A DNA stretch of 31,945 nt from positions 1 to 31,945 of the forward strand of contig CAZEAN010000069.1 in assembly GCA_964510225.1 (NCBI GenBank), in the 5' to 3' direction. How positions within the stretch are numbered: position 1 is the first letter of the stretch; each line of letters opens with the position of its first letter. The notes beneath the pieces were generated by a model. It was given only the letters and a program-made list of their open reading frames with translations. It made no database searches and was not told the origin of the DNA. A program made the position numbers and the translations under genes. Source of the stretch: CAZEAN01 sp964510225 (GTDB lineage: Bacteria > Planctomycetota > Planctomycetia > Isosphaerales > Isosphaeraceae). This document shows, in pieces, positions 1 through 8,429 of this stretch.

Positions 1-1167
1 AAGAGCACAGGTCGCTCGGGCGACGGCATCAACGACTTCGTCAATTAGATGGACATAGCGGCGCTCAGGAGAACCAAGATCGGCCAAGAGCTTCCCGAAG
101 GCGAGCTCTTGAAGGATGCTGACTCCAAGGCTCCGCCAATCAGGGCTCTGTGAAGTAACAAGAGTGTCCATCGTCTCATCCGAACGGAGACGGGCGAGGG
201 TCCAGCGATTGTCAGCGACAGTCCCGAACCCGAGGAGATCCTGGCCTCCGTCGATCTCCATCTCCTGCCAGATCGCTCGACAACCCGAAGGGCCTTCACC
301 AAAATCTTCGAGGTCGAACTCGGACTCCAATCGATTCCGGAGAGTTTCCGCGGTGAGGCCGGGATAGCCCAATGCCAGTCGATGTGTCGGTAGAATCTGC
401 AAGCCAGGGTCACTCATGGAAACGAGCATCATCAAGATGAAGTTCGAGGGATCATCCGGTCCGGTATATTCACCGGAGGCGATCCGGTCCTCCCGATGCC
501 GCAAGCCGGTCTCGTACCGATGGTGACCATCGGCGATGAAGACCGCTTTGTCAGACATGAGCCCTTGGATCGATGTCAAGGTCTCGACATGATCCACCGG
601 CCAAAGCTGGTTCTCGACCCCGAGATGATCCGTGACCGTCAAGGGGGTCCAGTCCTTAATTCCAGCCTCGAGTGCCCTCAGCGCCTCATTTTCCGGATCG
701 GGGTACAGACCAAAGATTGGACTAATGTTGAACCCAGTCGCATGATAGAGCTTGAGCCGGTCCGCCTTTGGACCCGACATCGTCTGCTCATGCGGGTAGA
801 TCTTCCCTTCCCCAAAGGCCTCGAGTCGAACTCGGGCAAAGAAACCCTTTCGTGTGAAGGTTTCGCCGTCGACTGCAAATGACTGGTGATGAACGTAGAG
901 CGAGGGATGCGACTCATCCGTCAAGATCCCTTGCTTCCGCCAATCCCGGAGGAGCTTCGACGCCCGGGTGTACCGGTTGTTTGAATCGTTGTCGCCCGGT
1001 TCATCTTGGCCGAGTTCCAATCGGATGATGTTGTAAGGGCTCTTGTCGTGGAGCTTCGCTTGGAACTCAGCGCCAATGACGTCGTACGGCGGCGCAACCA
1101 CACTGACTAGCTCACCGACTTTGGTCAGATCGTAGCGGACACCACGGAAGGGTCGGATATCGGGCAT
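1..1167 (-). CDS. DUF1015 family protein, C-terminus cut by window edge
   Basis: Reading the minus strand from the ATG at 1167 gives 389 codons without a stop that run off the left edge, so the C-terminus is missing. The start MPDIRPFRGVRY, the early APPYDVI and the central FIADGHHRYETGL are the signature blocks of the DUF1015 family (about 400-450 residues, widespread in bacteria, biochemical role not established). HPSLYVHHQSF followed by RKGFFARVRLE also fits. No signal peptide or membrane segment is visible, so it is probably cytoplasmic. A GGGA lies about ten bases before the ATG, a modest ribosome site. It diverges from the YTV gene across about 390 bases. Family assignment is strong; function is unknown. 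Confidence 0.93.
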   Translation of the reverse strand, partial: MPDIRPFRGVRYDLTKVGELVSVVAPPYDVIGAEFQAKLHDKSPYNIIRLELGQDEPGDNDSNNRYTRASKLLRDWRKQGILTDESHPSLYVHHQSFAVDGETFTRKGFFARVRLEAFGEGKIYPHEQTMSGPKADRLKLYHATGFNISPIFGLYPDPENEALRALEAGIKDWTPLTVTDHLGVENQLWPVDHVETLTSIQGLMSDKAVFIADGHHRYETGLRHREDRIASGEYTGPDDPSNFILMMLVSMSDPGLQILPTHRLALGYPGLTAETLRNRLESEFDLEDFGEGPSGCRAIWQEMEIDGGQDLLGFGTVADNRWTLARLRSDETMDTLVTSQSPDWRSLGVSILQELAFGKLLADLGSPERRYVHLIDEVVDAVARATCAL

Positions 1168-1344
1168 GGTCTTAATGTCCCGGATCAAGTTCGGTTGCGA
1201 TCAATTTGAATCGATCCTTCGAGACTACCCGATCCCCCTCATTTTGAAAGTTCGCAGCGTCCCAGATCACCGTAAGGCCTTGTGTCCTATACCTCTTTAA
1301 CCCGAGTGAAGAATTAATCGACGACAAATCGATTGAGAGATCGG

Positions 1345-1590
1345 TTAGGACTCACGCTCCTCTGGGCAGCGGAAATAGTTGAAGCAGTCCAGGCAATTAA
1401 CGCATTCTAGGAAGCCTAGAGATTCTCGCTCAAGTGCGGATTCTAGCACGACCGAATAGAAGGCGTAGACTTTGAGCCCTGCCCCACGATAGAGGAACGA
1501 AGCCTCGGGTACCGAGGCGGAACGACATTCAGTACAGAGCAAACCTCGACGGAGCGACTCATGTTCACGCCTATCATTGTTACCATCCAC
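1345..1590 (-). CDS. possible small cysteine-rich protein (unsupported)
   Basis: An 81-codon frame with a GTG start, overlapping the start of the divergent YTV gene by 30 bases. It has a CTEC pair near residue 20 and a C-terminal CVNCLDC followed by FRC, which resembles a small zinc-binding fold. I do not recognise a family, the start has no convincing Shine-Dalgarno, and it sits where the YTV promoter should be. Apart from this frame I see nothing in 1168-1560. It may simply be an open frame in the intergenic region. Confidence 0.25.
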   Translation of the reverse strand: MDGNNDRREHESLRRGLLCTECRSASVPEASFLYRGAGLKVYAFYSVVLESALERESLGFLECVNCLDCFNYFRCPEERES

Positions 1591-2868
1591 CTGATTCTAC
1601 CCTTGTGGGCCTCAACTGCGGACGATCGAACCGCCGACGGCCAACTCCGACAAGTGACTCATGCCTCGGCACAATCGGTGACCGCCAGTCCTCAATCCCA
1701 AGAGTCTTCGTGCCGCTATGAGTATCGAACCCGGACCATTCTCAAGACTGTCACCGAGACCGTTTACGAGGACCAACACGTTACCGAGTTTAAAGAGGTC
1801 GCCGAGACCGTACTTCGACCGAAGACAATCACGCGACACCAGACTGTCAGCGAACAGCACTGGCGTGAGGTTCCTTACACGGTTAAGAAGCCTGTCCAAC
1901 GGACTGAGTTGAGGACGAAGGTCGACACGATCAAGCGCCCTGTGACTCGGACCATCATGAAGACCGTTCCCTACACCGTAAAACGCCCGATCCAAGAAAC
2001 CCACGTCAAAAGCATCCCCTACACGGTAACCCGTAAAGTACCCCAAGTAAGCTATAAGACCGTACCCTATACATTCCAACGCCCGGTCCAAGAAACTCAC
2101 ATGAAGTCGTTTGAGGAGACGATCTACCGGACGGTCCCTGAAACAAAGTTCCACGAGATCAGCGAGACCATCACTGTACCGCGGACAATCGTCGAACATG
2201 AAACGCGTGAGTGTGGCGAGTGGGTTCGCTGCGAGGATCCATCGGGGATTTCAGTGCCCGGTAAAAGTGGCCCGATGCCTTCTCCTCAAGATCCCAAGGA
2301 AGGCTGGGTATACAAGACCAAGACCGTAACCGTCCCCGTAACCCGAACGATCCACGAAGAGAAGGTTATCTGTCGGAAAGTCCCATACACTGTCACTCGG
2401 CAAGTTCCGATGACAGTGACGAAGCAGGTCCCTGTAACCACCACGCGGATGGTCTCACAGTCCGGAGTCAAGACAGTTCCGATTACGACTCACCGGACTG
2501 TCTGTGAGACTCAGTATAAGCAGGTCCCCGTGACAAAAACGCGGATGGTTTCACAGACTCAATTTAAGACCGTACCGAAGACGCACACCGAGTGGGTCTC
2601 TGAACAACGTGTTCGACAGATTCCGGTAACTGTCTGCGATATGGAGACTGTCGTAAAGGTCCGACGGGAACCGTACACCGTCTGTCGTCAAGTCCCCGTG
2701 ACCGAGACGATTCAAGTCCCAGAGACCGTAGTCCGTCAAATCCCTCAGACGAAGACGATTCGGGTCCCTCGGACAGTTACCCGTCAAGTTCCGCAAGAAG
2801 TCTGCGAACTGGTACCGGTACCGGTGGCAGCAGTAAAGTCCTCACCGCAAATGCATCCGTCCCACTAA
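1561..2868 (+). CDS. YTV-repeat secreted cell-wall protein
   Basis: A 435-residue protein with a short hydrophobic signal peptide (about residues 1-18). After a spacer, nearly the whole chain is made of repeats of roughly 20 residues built on V-P-Y-T-V followed by basic/polar residues and a V-P or P-V step (for example VPYTVKKPVQ, VPYTVKRPIQ, IPYTVTRKVP, VPYTFQRPVQ). This is the YTV repeat, described in planctomycetes such as Rhodopirellula, where such proteins are linked to the proteinaceous cell wall. The repeats fall in two blocks, split near residues 217-245 by an acidic, Gly/Pro-rich linker with two Cys. The C-terminal block carries spaced Cys in repeats (VICRK, TVCET, TVCDM, TVCRQ, EVCEL), compatible with disulphide cross-linking (inference). 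GGAG six bases before the ATG supports the start. The dinucleotide-like Val-Pro/Thr-Val periodicity could also reflect internal duplication. Confidence 0.93.
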   Translation: MFTPIIVTIHLILPLWASTADDRTADGQLRQVTHASAQSVTASPQSQESSCRYEYRTRTILKTVTETVYEDQHVTEFKEVAETVLRPKTITRHQTVSEQHWREVPYTVKKPVQRTELRTKVDTIKRPVTRTIMKTVPYTVKRPIQETHVKSIPYTVTRKVPQVSYKTVPYTFQRPVQETHMKSFEETIYRTVPETKFHEISETITVPRTIVEHETRECGEWVRCEDPSGISVPGKSGPMPSPQDPKEGWVYKTKTVTVPVTRTIHEEKVICRKVPYTVTRQVPMTVTKQVPVTTTRMVSQSGVKTVPITTHRTVCETQYKQVPVTKTRMVSQTQFKTVPKTHTEWVSEQRVRQIPVTVCDMETVVKVRREPYTVCRQVPVTETIQVPETVVRQIPQTKTIRVPRTVTRQVPQEVCELVPVPVAAVKSSPQMHPSH

Positions 2869-2900
2869 ACTCTTTCTGCAGGTTGCAGTCTTAAGCCTAT

Positions 2901-2928
2901 CCTGCACAGCACATCCTAGCTGTGCAGG
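2901..2928. terminator. perfect 10-bp hairpin downstream of YTV gene
   Basis: CCTGCACAGC and GCTGTGCAGG form a perfect 10-bp stem around an 8-base loop, starting 32 bases after the YTV stop. No T-run follows on either strand, so it may be an mRNA 3'-end stabiliser or a weak terminator rather than a classical intrinsic terminator. Confidence 0.5.
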
Positions 2929-2961
2929 AACTCACTCAAGAGCAGATAGATCAACAAAAGC

Positions 2962-2998
2962 CTGGCCTCTCTGGATTTAAATCAAGAGGGCCAGTTTT
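2962..2998. terminator. bidirectional intrinsic terminator between YTV and mscS genes
   Basis: CTGGCCTCT (2962-2970) pairs with AGAGGGCCAG (2985-2994) with a single bulged base; the loop contains the palindrome GATTTAAATC. TTTT follows on the plus strand (2995-2998) and the complement of AAAAG gives a T-run on the minus strand. It lies between the ends of two convergent genes (2868 and 3018), as expected for a shared terminator. Confidence 0.75.
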
Positions 2999-3017
2999 AG
3001 ACCATTCAAAGGAACGA

Positions 3018-4427
3018 CTAAGAGGAAGTAGATCGGGCTTGTTGGTAAACATGGACATCCTGCTGCGGGAACGGAATGCTGATCCCGTTGCGGTCGAATT
3101 CTTCCTTAACCGAACGCAGTAGGCTCCACTTCACCTCAAGGTAATCAGCGGCCTGACACCAGGGCCAGCAGATGAAGTTAATTGACGAATCCCCGAGTTC
3201 GTTGAGTTTGACAAGTGGCTCTGGATCCGTAAGAACCTTCGGGTGATCTCGGACAAGCCGTTCGAGAATTGATTGGGCTTTGGCGATATCATCGTCATAG
3301 CCGATGCCGAACGTCAGGTCCACACGACGGTTGTTGCTGACGCTCGCGTTCGTGATCGTGCCGCCCCAGATTTGGTTGTTGGGGACGATGACATGGCGGT
3401 TATCAAATGTCTTAATGTGCGTCGAAACCATATTCATTGACTCGACTTTGCCGAAAATTCCCCCCGCCTCAATCACGTGGCCGACGTCGAACGGCTTGTA
3501 CGCAAGCATCATCAGTCCCGAGGCGAAGTTCCCAAGCGTGTCTTGGAGGGCTAGGCCGACTACGAGGCCTGCACCGGCGACAGCGGCCAGGATCGGACCG
3601 ATGTCGACTTCAAGGGCTGCCAGCGCGGCGATGAAGCCAATGACCATCGTCGCTTGTTGAACAAAACGGTGGACAAAGTCGCGCAACAACACGGAAGCGT
3701 CTTCCCAAGCCGATGTCGCGCGATCCGCCAGAGCCGCCAGCCCCTTTGAGAGCAGGTAGAATCCGAGCAAGATCCCGAGGAACTTCAAGATGTTGAAGGT
3801 CCAGCGCCCACCCCCCTGCTCCGAGGTGATCCAGCTCGTAATCGCCGTCCAAGTCGCGGCGGCGTCCGTCGCGTCGATCTCCAGTCCACTTACCGCAGTG
3901 ACATAAGCGTTGTACTGCTCGACGTCACCCCCTTTGGCTTCAAGGGCATCGATGGCGGCGTTCACGCGGTCGACGAGGGCGGTTCGCTCCTCCTGCAAGA
4001 TCGGAACTTGGTCGAGTGCTTCTTGCTGAGTTGCCTCAGCTTCCTCAACCGTATCAGGCGCATCGGCTTCGGCCTCCTCCGTGATCTCTTCACTCTCCTC
4101 CTTGACGACTTCGTTAGCCCGTTTCCGAGCAATTTCGACTTCGCTGATTTCAGCAACTTTCGCCTTGAGAAGGTCACGCCATCCCTCGACTTCAACCACC
4201 AATTCCTCTTGCGTGAGGGGCTTCAGCAGTAACTCAAGTTGGTCGACGGGAATTTCGGGATCATCAGTTGTTTGCGGCATGGGCGCGTCGGACTCAGCCG
4301 TTGCTGAGGTTGCCTCGACGCTGCTGTCTTCCTCTTGCTCCTGAGAAAGGCTGGGACGTGTCATGAACACAAGGCAGATCGCGAGTCCCAGGGAGAGGGT
4401 GATCGCAGCCCGATACTGGGCAATCAT
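3018..4427 (-). CDS. MscS-family mechanosensitive ion channel
   Basis: The C-terminal half is a clear MscS channel: two membrane helices (GILLGFYLLSKGLAALA; TMVIGFIAALAALE), then the pore helix GPILAAVAGAGLVVGLALQ and the beta domain with DTLGNFASGLMML, the FKPFDVGH-like YKPFDVGH, and VPNNQIW, followed by the alpha/beta C-terminal domain. It would act as a tension-gated valve in the inner membrane. The N-terminal part has a signal peptide, an acidic low-complexity stretch and a Glu/Ala-rich coiled-coil region (about residues 70-150), probably periplasmic. I place the start at the ATG at 4427, which has GGAG six bases upstream and directly opens the signal peptide MIAQYRAAITLSLGL; an ATG at 4469 would give 14 more residues. 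It converges on the YTV gene. Confidence 0.93.
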   Translation of the reverse strand: MIAQYRAAITLSLGLAICLVFMTRPSLSQEQEEDSSVEATSATAESDAPMPQTTDDPEIPVDQLELLLKPLTQEELVVEVEGWRDLLKAKVAEISEVEIARKRANEVVKEESEEITEEAEADAPDTVEEAEATQQEALDQVPILQEERTALVDRVNAAIDALEAKGGDVEQYNAYVTAVSGLEIDATDAAATWTAITSWITSEQGGGRWTFNILKFLGILLGFYLLSKGLAALADRATSAWEDASVLLRDFVHRFVQQATMVIGFIAALAALEVDIGPILAAVAGAGLVVGLALQDTLGNFASGLMMLAYKPFDVGHVIEAGGIFGKVESMNMVSTHIKTFDNRHVIVPNNQIWGGTITNASVSNNRRVDLTFGIGYDDDIAKAQSILERLVRDHPKVLTDPEPLVKLNELGDSSINFICWPWCQAADYLEVKWSLLRSVKEEFDRNGISIPFPQQDVHVYQQARSTSS

Positions 4428-4871
4428 GGTATACTCCATAGATTGGTGCTCAACGGATGGCATCGCCAAGTAGCAATCAAATTACCTAAGACGGTGAATC
4501 ATTCCCAGTCAGTTGAATATGAAGATTACATGCACAGCAAGAATCTAAAGTAGACCGTTTAGTTGACTACAACCGTATTATGAGGCTTATTTTTTCTTCT
4601 TGATCACTGTTTCGTTCTGGTCGTTGTTTTTTCGAAACATCGCAAGCAATATGTCTACTATGTATTGTGCAATTGGTTCGTGACACCGCACTGCTGAAGT
4701 GTTACTCTGTCGTCGTTCCGCTCCGAGTGGTTGGTTCATTATGACCATGAATGAGGAGCGGGACCTTAACCAAACCGGTACATTTCGGTTCGATTTCGCG
4801 TGTATTCGAAACCTTGCACATCAGCTACTAAGTTTCCTTCCCCAGATTTTCGAACTCCGGGAGTTTCCTCC
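4428..4871. other. intergenic region between mscS and PEP-CTERM gene; possible coupled upstream ORF
   Basis: Divergent promoter region; T-rich around 4590-4635. TTGACT at 4563-4568 with a TTATTT 17 bases on is a weak promoter candidate for the plus strand. A 44-residue frame (MTMNEERDLNQTG...) runs from ATG 4741 to a TGA at 4873-4875 that overlaps the ATG of the PEP-CTERM gene as ATGA. It has no good ribosome site and no recognisable domain, so it is noted but not called as a gene. Confidence 0.35.
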
Positions 4872-5744
4872 ATGACCTTCCGTCTCTCCGCTGCTTTCGT
4901 AGTCGTCATTTCTTTTGTCGGTTCGGCAACCGCTAGCACAATTCCGTTCGCCGAGCTGAACTTCGACGCCAACGTCAACGTCACTGGTGTCGTGTCCAAT
5001 CAGGATCCGACACTCTTCCCTGCTGGCGACATGGCCAACATGGGCAACCGAACCGTGCTTCAGCCCAACGGCTTTGGCCTCCCGTTCGCTATCACTGACG
5101 ACTCAGTCACCCCGGCCATGGGTAACAGCGTCTTCCCAGCCGACAGCAACGCCGTCGTCGGTGAGGCCAAGACTGACAACTTCTTCGGCGTCGTCGACAC
5201 CATCAATCCCTCGGCTAACCCCGACGTCGCTGTGATCGAGTGGACCTTCGATATCGCTGGCAACCCTGTCTGCCGTATCGATCTCGACGCTGGTGCTATG
5301 GGTGACTTCGAGGGGCCTGAGGCTGCCTCGATGTTCGGTGCAGTCGAAGACTTCTATCGTTTCGAAATCCTTATCGACGGCGTCCTGTTCGGGACTATCT
5401 TCGAGGCCCGCGCCAACGAAGACCTTGCCCAAACCTACCGTGCATTCGACAACGGCGCCATCTTCACCCTCGACGACCCGCTCGTCGATATCGTCTCCGG
5501 CACTGTTCTCAACAAAGCTGACGCGGTTTCCGGTGCTATGGATACATTCAGCGTCCTCCTCCCCTTCCTGACCGGATCGGAACTGACCCTCCGGTTCACT
5601 GCTGAGACTGATGGCGGCTCCGAAGCCTTCGCGTTCGACAACGTCGTTCTCTACACCATTCCTGAGCCGACCTCGGTCGCTCTCGCCGGGATCGGCCTCG
5701 CTGGCATCGGTCTCGTTGCCCTCCGTCGTCGTCGCAACGGCTGA
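4872..5744 (+). CDS. PEP-CTERM sorting-domain protein
   Basis: A 290-residue exported protein. The N-terminus MTFRLSAAFVVVISF ... ATAS is a signal peptide; the C-terminus is a textbook PEP-CTERM tail: PEP at residue 264, a hydrophobic helix (SVALAGIGLAGIGLVAL) and a closing RRRRNG. In this family the tail is recognised by an exosortase, cut and the protein placed at the surface or in an exopolysaccharide matrix. The body is acidic and Asp/Ala/Thr-rich, beta-strand-like, with no catalytic motif I recognise. I start it at ATG 4872, which begins the signal peptide and has GGGAG 8 bases before it; an in-frame GTG at 4800 would put 24 polar residues in front. A terminator follows at 5819. No exosortase gene is in the window. 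Confidence 0.9.
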   Translation: MTFRLSAAFVVVISFVGSATASTIPFAELNFDANVNVTGVVSNQDPTLFPAGDMANMGNRTVLQPNGFGLPFAITDDSVTPAMGNSVFPADSNAVVGEAKTDNFFGVVDTINPSANPDVAVIEWTFDIAGNPVCRIDLDAGAMGDFEGPEAASMFGAVEDFYRFEILIDGVLFGTIFEARANEDLAQTYRAFDNGAIFTLDDPLVDIVSGTVLNKADAVSGAMDTFSVLLPFLTGSELTLRFTAETDGGSEAFAFDNVVLYTIPEPTSVALAGIGLAGIGLVALRRRRNG

Positions 5745-5818
5745 GTTATTCTCGTCCTCAGGGCGAGGTAGTTTGTTCACGTCGTTTGATCCCGTCTCAG
5801 ACTAAACCGAGTCGGAAG

Positions 5819-5857
5819 AGCCGTGCCCGGAGTAACTGGGCATGGCTTTATTATTTA
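5819..5857 (+). terminator. intrinsic terminator after PEP-CTERM gene
   Basis: AGCCGTGCCC (5819-5828) pairs with GGGCATGGCT (5838-5847), ten pairs with one G-U, around a 9-base loop; TTATTATTT follows. It lies 74 bases after the PEP-CTERM stop. Confidence 0.8.
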
Positions 5858-6624
5858 AGATTGATCAGGCTCAGGTGAAAAGCGTCGCATCTGTGTCCGG
5901 CAATTTGGGTGCGATTATGATTGTTTCTCTTCATAATCTAACGTGCCAAAAGTTAAGAGATAGATTTAGTCAAGCCAAAGTGAACTGAAACAATGATGAG
6001 ATGCTCTAGAGTTTTCATCTAGCTATGGCCGAACTTAGCATCTCTCGCGGGCAAGAATGGCAACGGAACAAGTAGTAGATGGACCGAAACGTTCTCCAGG
6101 ACCGTGAAGAGCGTGGATTAATTGCGTTGCTTGAGGATACGGCAGACACCGATGAGACCACCCTTGTCTCAGTCCCGTTTTCGCAGCCATTCACTTAGTT
6201 ATTCTTTTCTAAATGAGGACCTTCGGGCGGACCTCTCCCGTGCTGTTTCTTCTCCAACTGGACTTTGGGCCCGTCGAGGATTCTAAAGATTATGTCCGCC
6301 GGCAGGCTCGCGCACGGGCTCGTCTCACCTGGGATACGCTGGCATCCGTGTTTGACCCGACAGCGCCGACGGGTCGGGTTAAGTCGACGCGACCTGCTTC
6401 TCGGCCAGTTGCTTAGCTAGGGCTAACAGGACGAAGAAAACGGCCTTGGACCATACGGGTAAATGCAAAGGCCTTGCTCCTCCCTCAAGTGCGGGCGGAA
6501 CAAGGCTTGCAACCATGCCGTATCCAATTGTCGATTCCCAGGGTTGCCCTAGGAAAGTAGAGTGTGGCGGTCGTCAGATTGCTGGACCAACCCAATACGA
6601 CTCAAGAATTGACGAAAGATTCAA
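5858..6624. other. gene-poor stretch of about 770 bases
   Basis: No convincing gene on either strand. It holds an AT-rich part (5860-6010), a 39-codon frame at 6079-6198 (MDRNVLQDREERG...) without a ribosome site, a 6-bp hairpin TGAGAC/GTCTCA at 6153-6171, a 7-bp hairpin ACCCGAC/GTCGGGT at 6355-6379, and the long imperfect hairpin listed at 6465-6510. Longer plus-strand frames at 6213-6416 and 6446-6892 lack family resemblance; the second runs into the ahcY antisense. Confidence 0.6.
6465..6510. other. long imperfect hairpin downstream of ahcY
   Basis: GCAA-AG-GCCTTG pairs with CAAGGC-TTGC, and the stem continues inward with TCC/GGA and CCC/GGG, interrupted by two symmetric mismatches, around the 8-base loop TCAAGTGC. 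It lies 115 bases beyond the ahcY stop on the minus strand. No T-run follows on either side, so it might be an RNA 3'-end structure or an unlisted small RNA; function unknown. Confidence 0.45.
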
Positions 6625-7968
6625 TCAGGTACCTTGTTCCCAGCTATTGAGGTACTTGGTCTGCTCACCGGTCAGCTTATCGATGTTGATCCCCATCGTT
6701 TCAAGCTTGAGGCTTGCGACGTATTGGTCAACTTCAGCGGGGACGTTGTGGACCTTGTGGTTCAACGAGTCCTTGTTCTTGACACTCCATTCGGTGGTCA
6801 AGGCTTGCGCAGCGAAGCTCATGTCCATCACACTCGCGGGGTGGCCGTGTGCAGCGGCGAGGTTGATCAACCGACCTTCGCCGAGGACATAAAGCCGATT
6901 CCCATTCGGCATCTCGTATTCGTCGACGAAGGGATGAATCTCCTTCGTGACTTGCTTCGCCTGCTTGGCGAGTCCGTCGAGTTGCAGCTCGACATTAAAG
7001 TGACCGGAGTTACAAATCATCGCGCCATCTTTCATCGCGGCGAAATGTTCGTCACGGATCACATGGATGTTGCCGGTTACGGTGATGAACAAGTCACCGA
7101 TCTTTGCAGCTTCGGCAATCGGCATGACTTCGAAACCGTCCATGGCGGCTTCGAGAGCACGGATCGGATCAACTTCGGTGATAATGACGTGTGCACCCAA
7201 GCCACGAGCACGGAGGGCAACACCCTTACCGCACCAGCCGTAACCACAAACGATCGCTCGCTTTCCGGCGATCAGCATGTCGGTGGCGCGGATGATCCCG
7301 TCCATCGTGCTTTGACCGGTCCCATAGCGGTTGTCGAAGAAGTGCTTGGTCTGGGCGTCGTTGACGGCGATCACTGGAAGCTTCAAGACACCGTCGGCTT
7401 CCATGGCGCGGAGGCGGATCACTCCCGTGGTTGTTTCTTCCATACTGGCGATCACGTTCGATGCCACGGCAGCTCGCTGTTCAGCGGAGAGTCCGGTCGC
7501 CCACTCACGGACCTGCGGGTGGAGGTCATCGAGTCGGTTCAGGGCGATGAAGATCATGGCGCTGACGAGGTCGGCACCGTCGTCCATCGTGACGTTCGGC
7601 TCATGAGCCAAGGCTGCAGCGATGTGCTTGTAGTAACTATCGTCGTCTTCGCCCTTAATTGCGTGAACGGCGATCCCGAAGTCCTGGACCAAGCTTGCTG
7701 CAACGTCGTCTTGGGTCGAGAGCGGGTTCGAGGCAATCAAGACAAGATCAGCACCGCCAGCCTTTAATGTCCGAGCGAGGTTTGCCGTCTCGGCGGTCAC
7801 ATGAAGGCAGGCCGACATCCGAACGCCCGCGAGCGGCTGTTCTTGCTCGAATCGATTGCGGATCGTCTCGAGGACAGGCATATCGCGATCAGCCCAGACG
7901 ATCCGCTTGTATCCAGCTTTGGAGAGTGCCAGGTCTTTGACGTCATGAGTCGGAAGGGTTGTAGCCAA
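6625..7968 (-). CDS. ahcY: S-adenosylhomocysteine hydrolase
   Basis: Adenosylhomocysteinase splits S-adenosylhomocysteine into adenosine and homocysteine, clearing the product of methyltransferases, in the cytoplasm with bound NAD. Visible blocks: RDMPVL near the N-terminus, SACLHVTAETANL, SNPLSTQDDVAA, the substrate/NAD region FDNRYGTGQST, the Rossmann loop VCGYGWCGKG, and the C-terminal KLTGEQTKYLNSWEQGT, as in the bacterial/cyanobacterial branch. I choose a TTG start at 7968 (protein begins ATTLPTHDVKDL after the initiator): AAGGAG at 7977-7982 sits 8 bases before it. A frame extending up to an ATG at 8073 would add 35 residues of non-family sequence and put that Shine-Dalgarno inside the gene. 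The resulting 447 residues match the family. It probably shares a transcript with the small gene upstream. Confidence 0.95.
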   Translation of the reverse strand: MATTLPTHDVKDLALSKAGYKRIVWADRDMPVLETIRNRFEQEQPLAGVRMSACLHVTAETANLARTLKAGGADLVLIASNPLSTQDDVAASLVQDFGIAVHAIKGEDDDSYYKHIAAALAHEPNVTMDDGADLVSAMIFIALNRLDDLHPQVREWATGLSAEQRAAVASNVIASMEETTTGVIRLRAMEADGVLKLPVIAVNDAQTKHFFDNRYGTGQSTMDGIIRATDMLIAGKRAIVCGYGWCGKGVALRARGLGAHVIITEVDPIRALEAAMDGFEVMPIAEAAKIGDLFITVTGNIHVIRDEHFAAMKDGAMICNSGHFNVELQLDGLAKQAKQVTKEIHPFVDEYEMPNGNRLYVLGEGRLINLAAAHGHPASVMDMSFAAQALTTEWSVKNKDSLNHKVHNVPAEVDQYVASLKLETMGINIDKLTGEQTKYLNSWEQGT

Positions 7969-8065
7969 GTGAGGTGCTCCTTTCACGGAAGCAAGTTCGA
8001 AGAGGTAAATAAAACTGTGATGTCTAGCGGATGAGACAATCTTGAAAACACAGTTGGCAACGGAG

Positions 8066-8389
8066 TTATGCACCCCGATTCAACTGAGTCAGCATCTTGA
8101 GGATCTTCCGGCGTTCCCAATCGAGCCAATCGAGATTGCCCCGATCGTGCCGCCGTTCCTTGTCAACGTGCATTAAATAGGACAACGCTGCACCAAGAGC
8201 ACGTGCTTGAGTCGGTTCATCGCGGGCGACCTGTTGGATCAACTGCTCCAGCCGGTCCCAATCTTCCTCCGACATCGCAACTCGTACCGCCCGGCTGGTC
8301 CAAGCCTCCGGGAGTTCGGGGTGCAACGGTCTCAGACCTCGCTCTTGCCCCGGTCGTCTTGTCCGACCACGTCGATCTCGATCCGCCAT
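8066..8389 (-). CDS. small hypothetical protein upstream of ahcY
   Basis: A 107-residue charged protein. Residues 1-30 are Arg-rich and low in order; from about residue 39 it turns into helical, acidic-basic sequence (MSEEDWDRLEQLIQQVARDE; LDWLDWERRKILKML). No signal peptide, membrane helix or known motif. A shorter form could start at Met39. The ATG at 8389 has only a weak GAG-containing ribosome site. It lies 97 bases ahead of ahcY on the same strand and just downstream of a candidate promoter. I do not recognise the family. Confidence 0.6.
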   Translation of the reverse strand: MADRDRRGRTRRPGQERGLRPLHPELPEAWTSRAVRVAMSEEDWDRLEQLIQQVARDEPTQARALGAALSYLMHVDKERRHDRGNLDWLDWERRKILKMLTQLNRGA

Positions 8390-8429
8390 TCTTTGCTCGT
8401 TAAGTCGAGTAAGTTAACGCCACGGCGAG

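Noticed and set aside
1612..2199. 195-codon minus-strand frame opposite the YTV gene
   Set aside because: Repeat-driven shadow; the plus-strand repeats explain it fully.
5103..5780. 225-codon minus-strand frame opposite the first PEP-CTERM gene
   Set aside because: Acidic low-complexity translation created by GAC/GTC-rich coding of the plus strand.
6446..6892. 148-codon plus-strand frame running into the ahcY antisense
   Set aside because: No family resemblance; half of it is antisense to ahcY and it covers the hairpin at 6465-6510.
6634..7767. 377-codon plus-strand frame opposite ahcY
   Set aside because: Exact antisense of a certain enzyme gene; its sequence has no family resemblance and arises from codon usage of ahcY.
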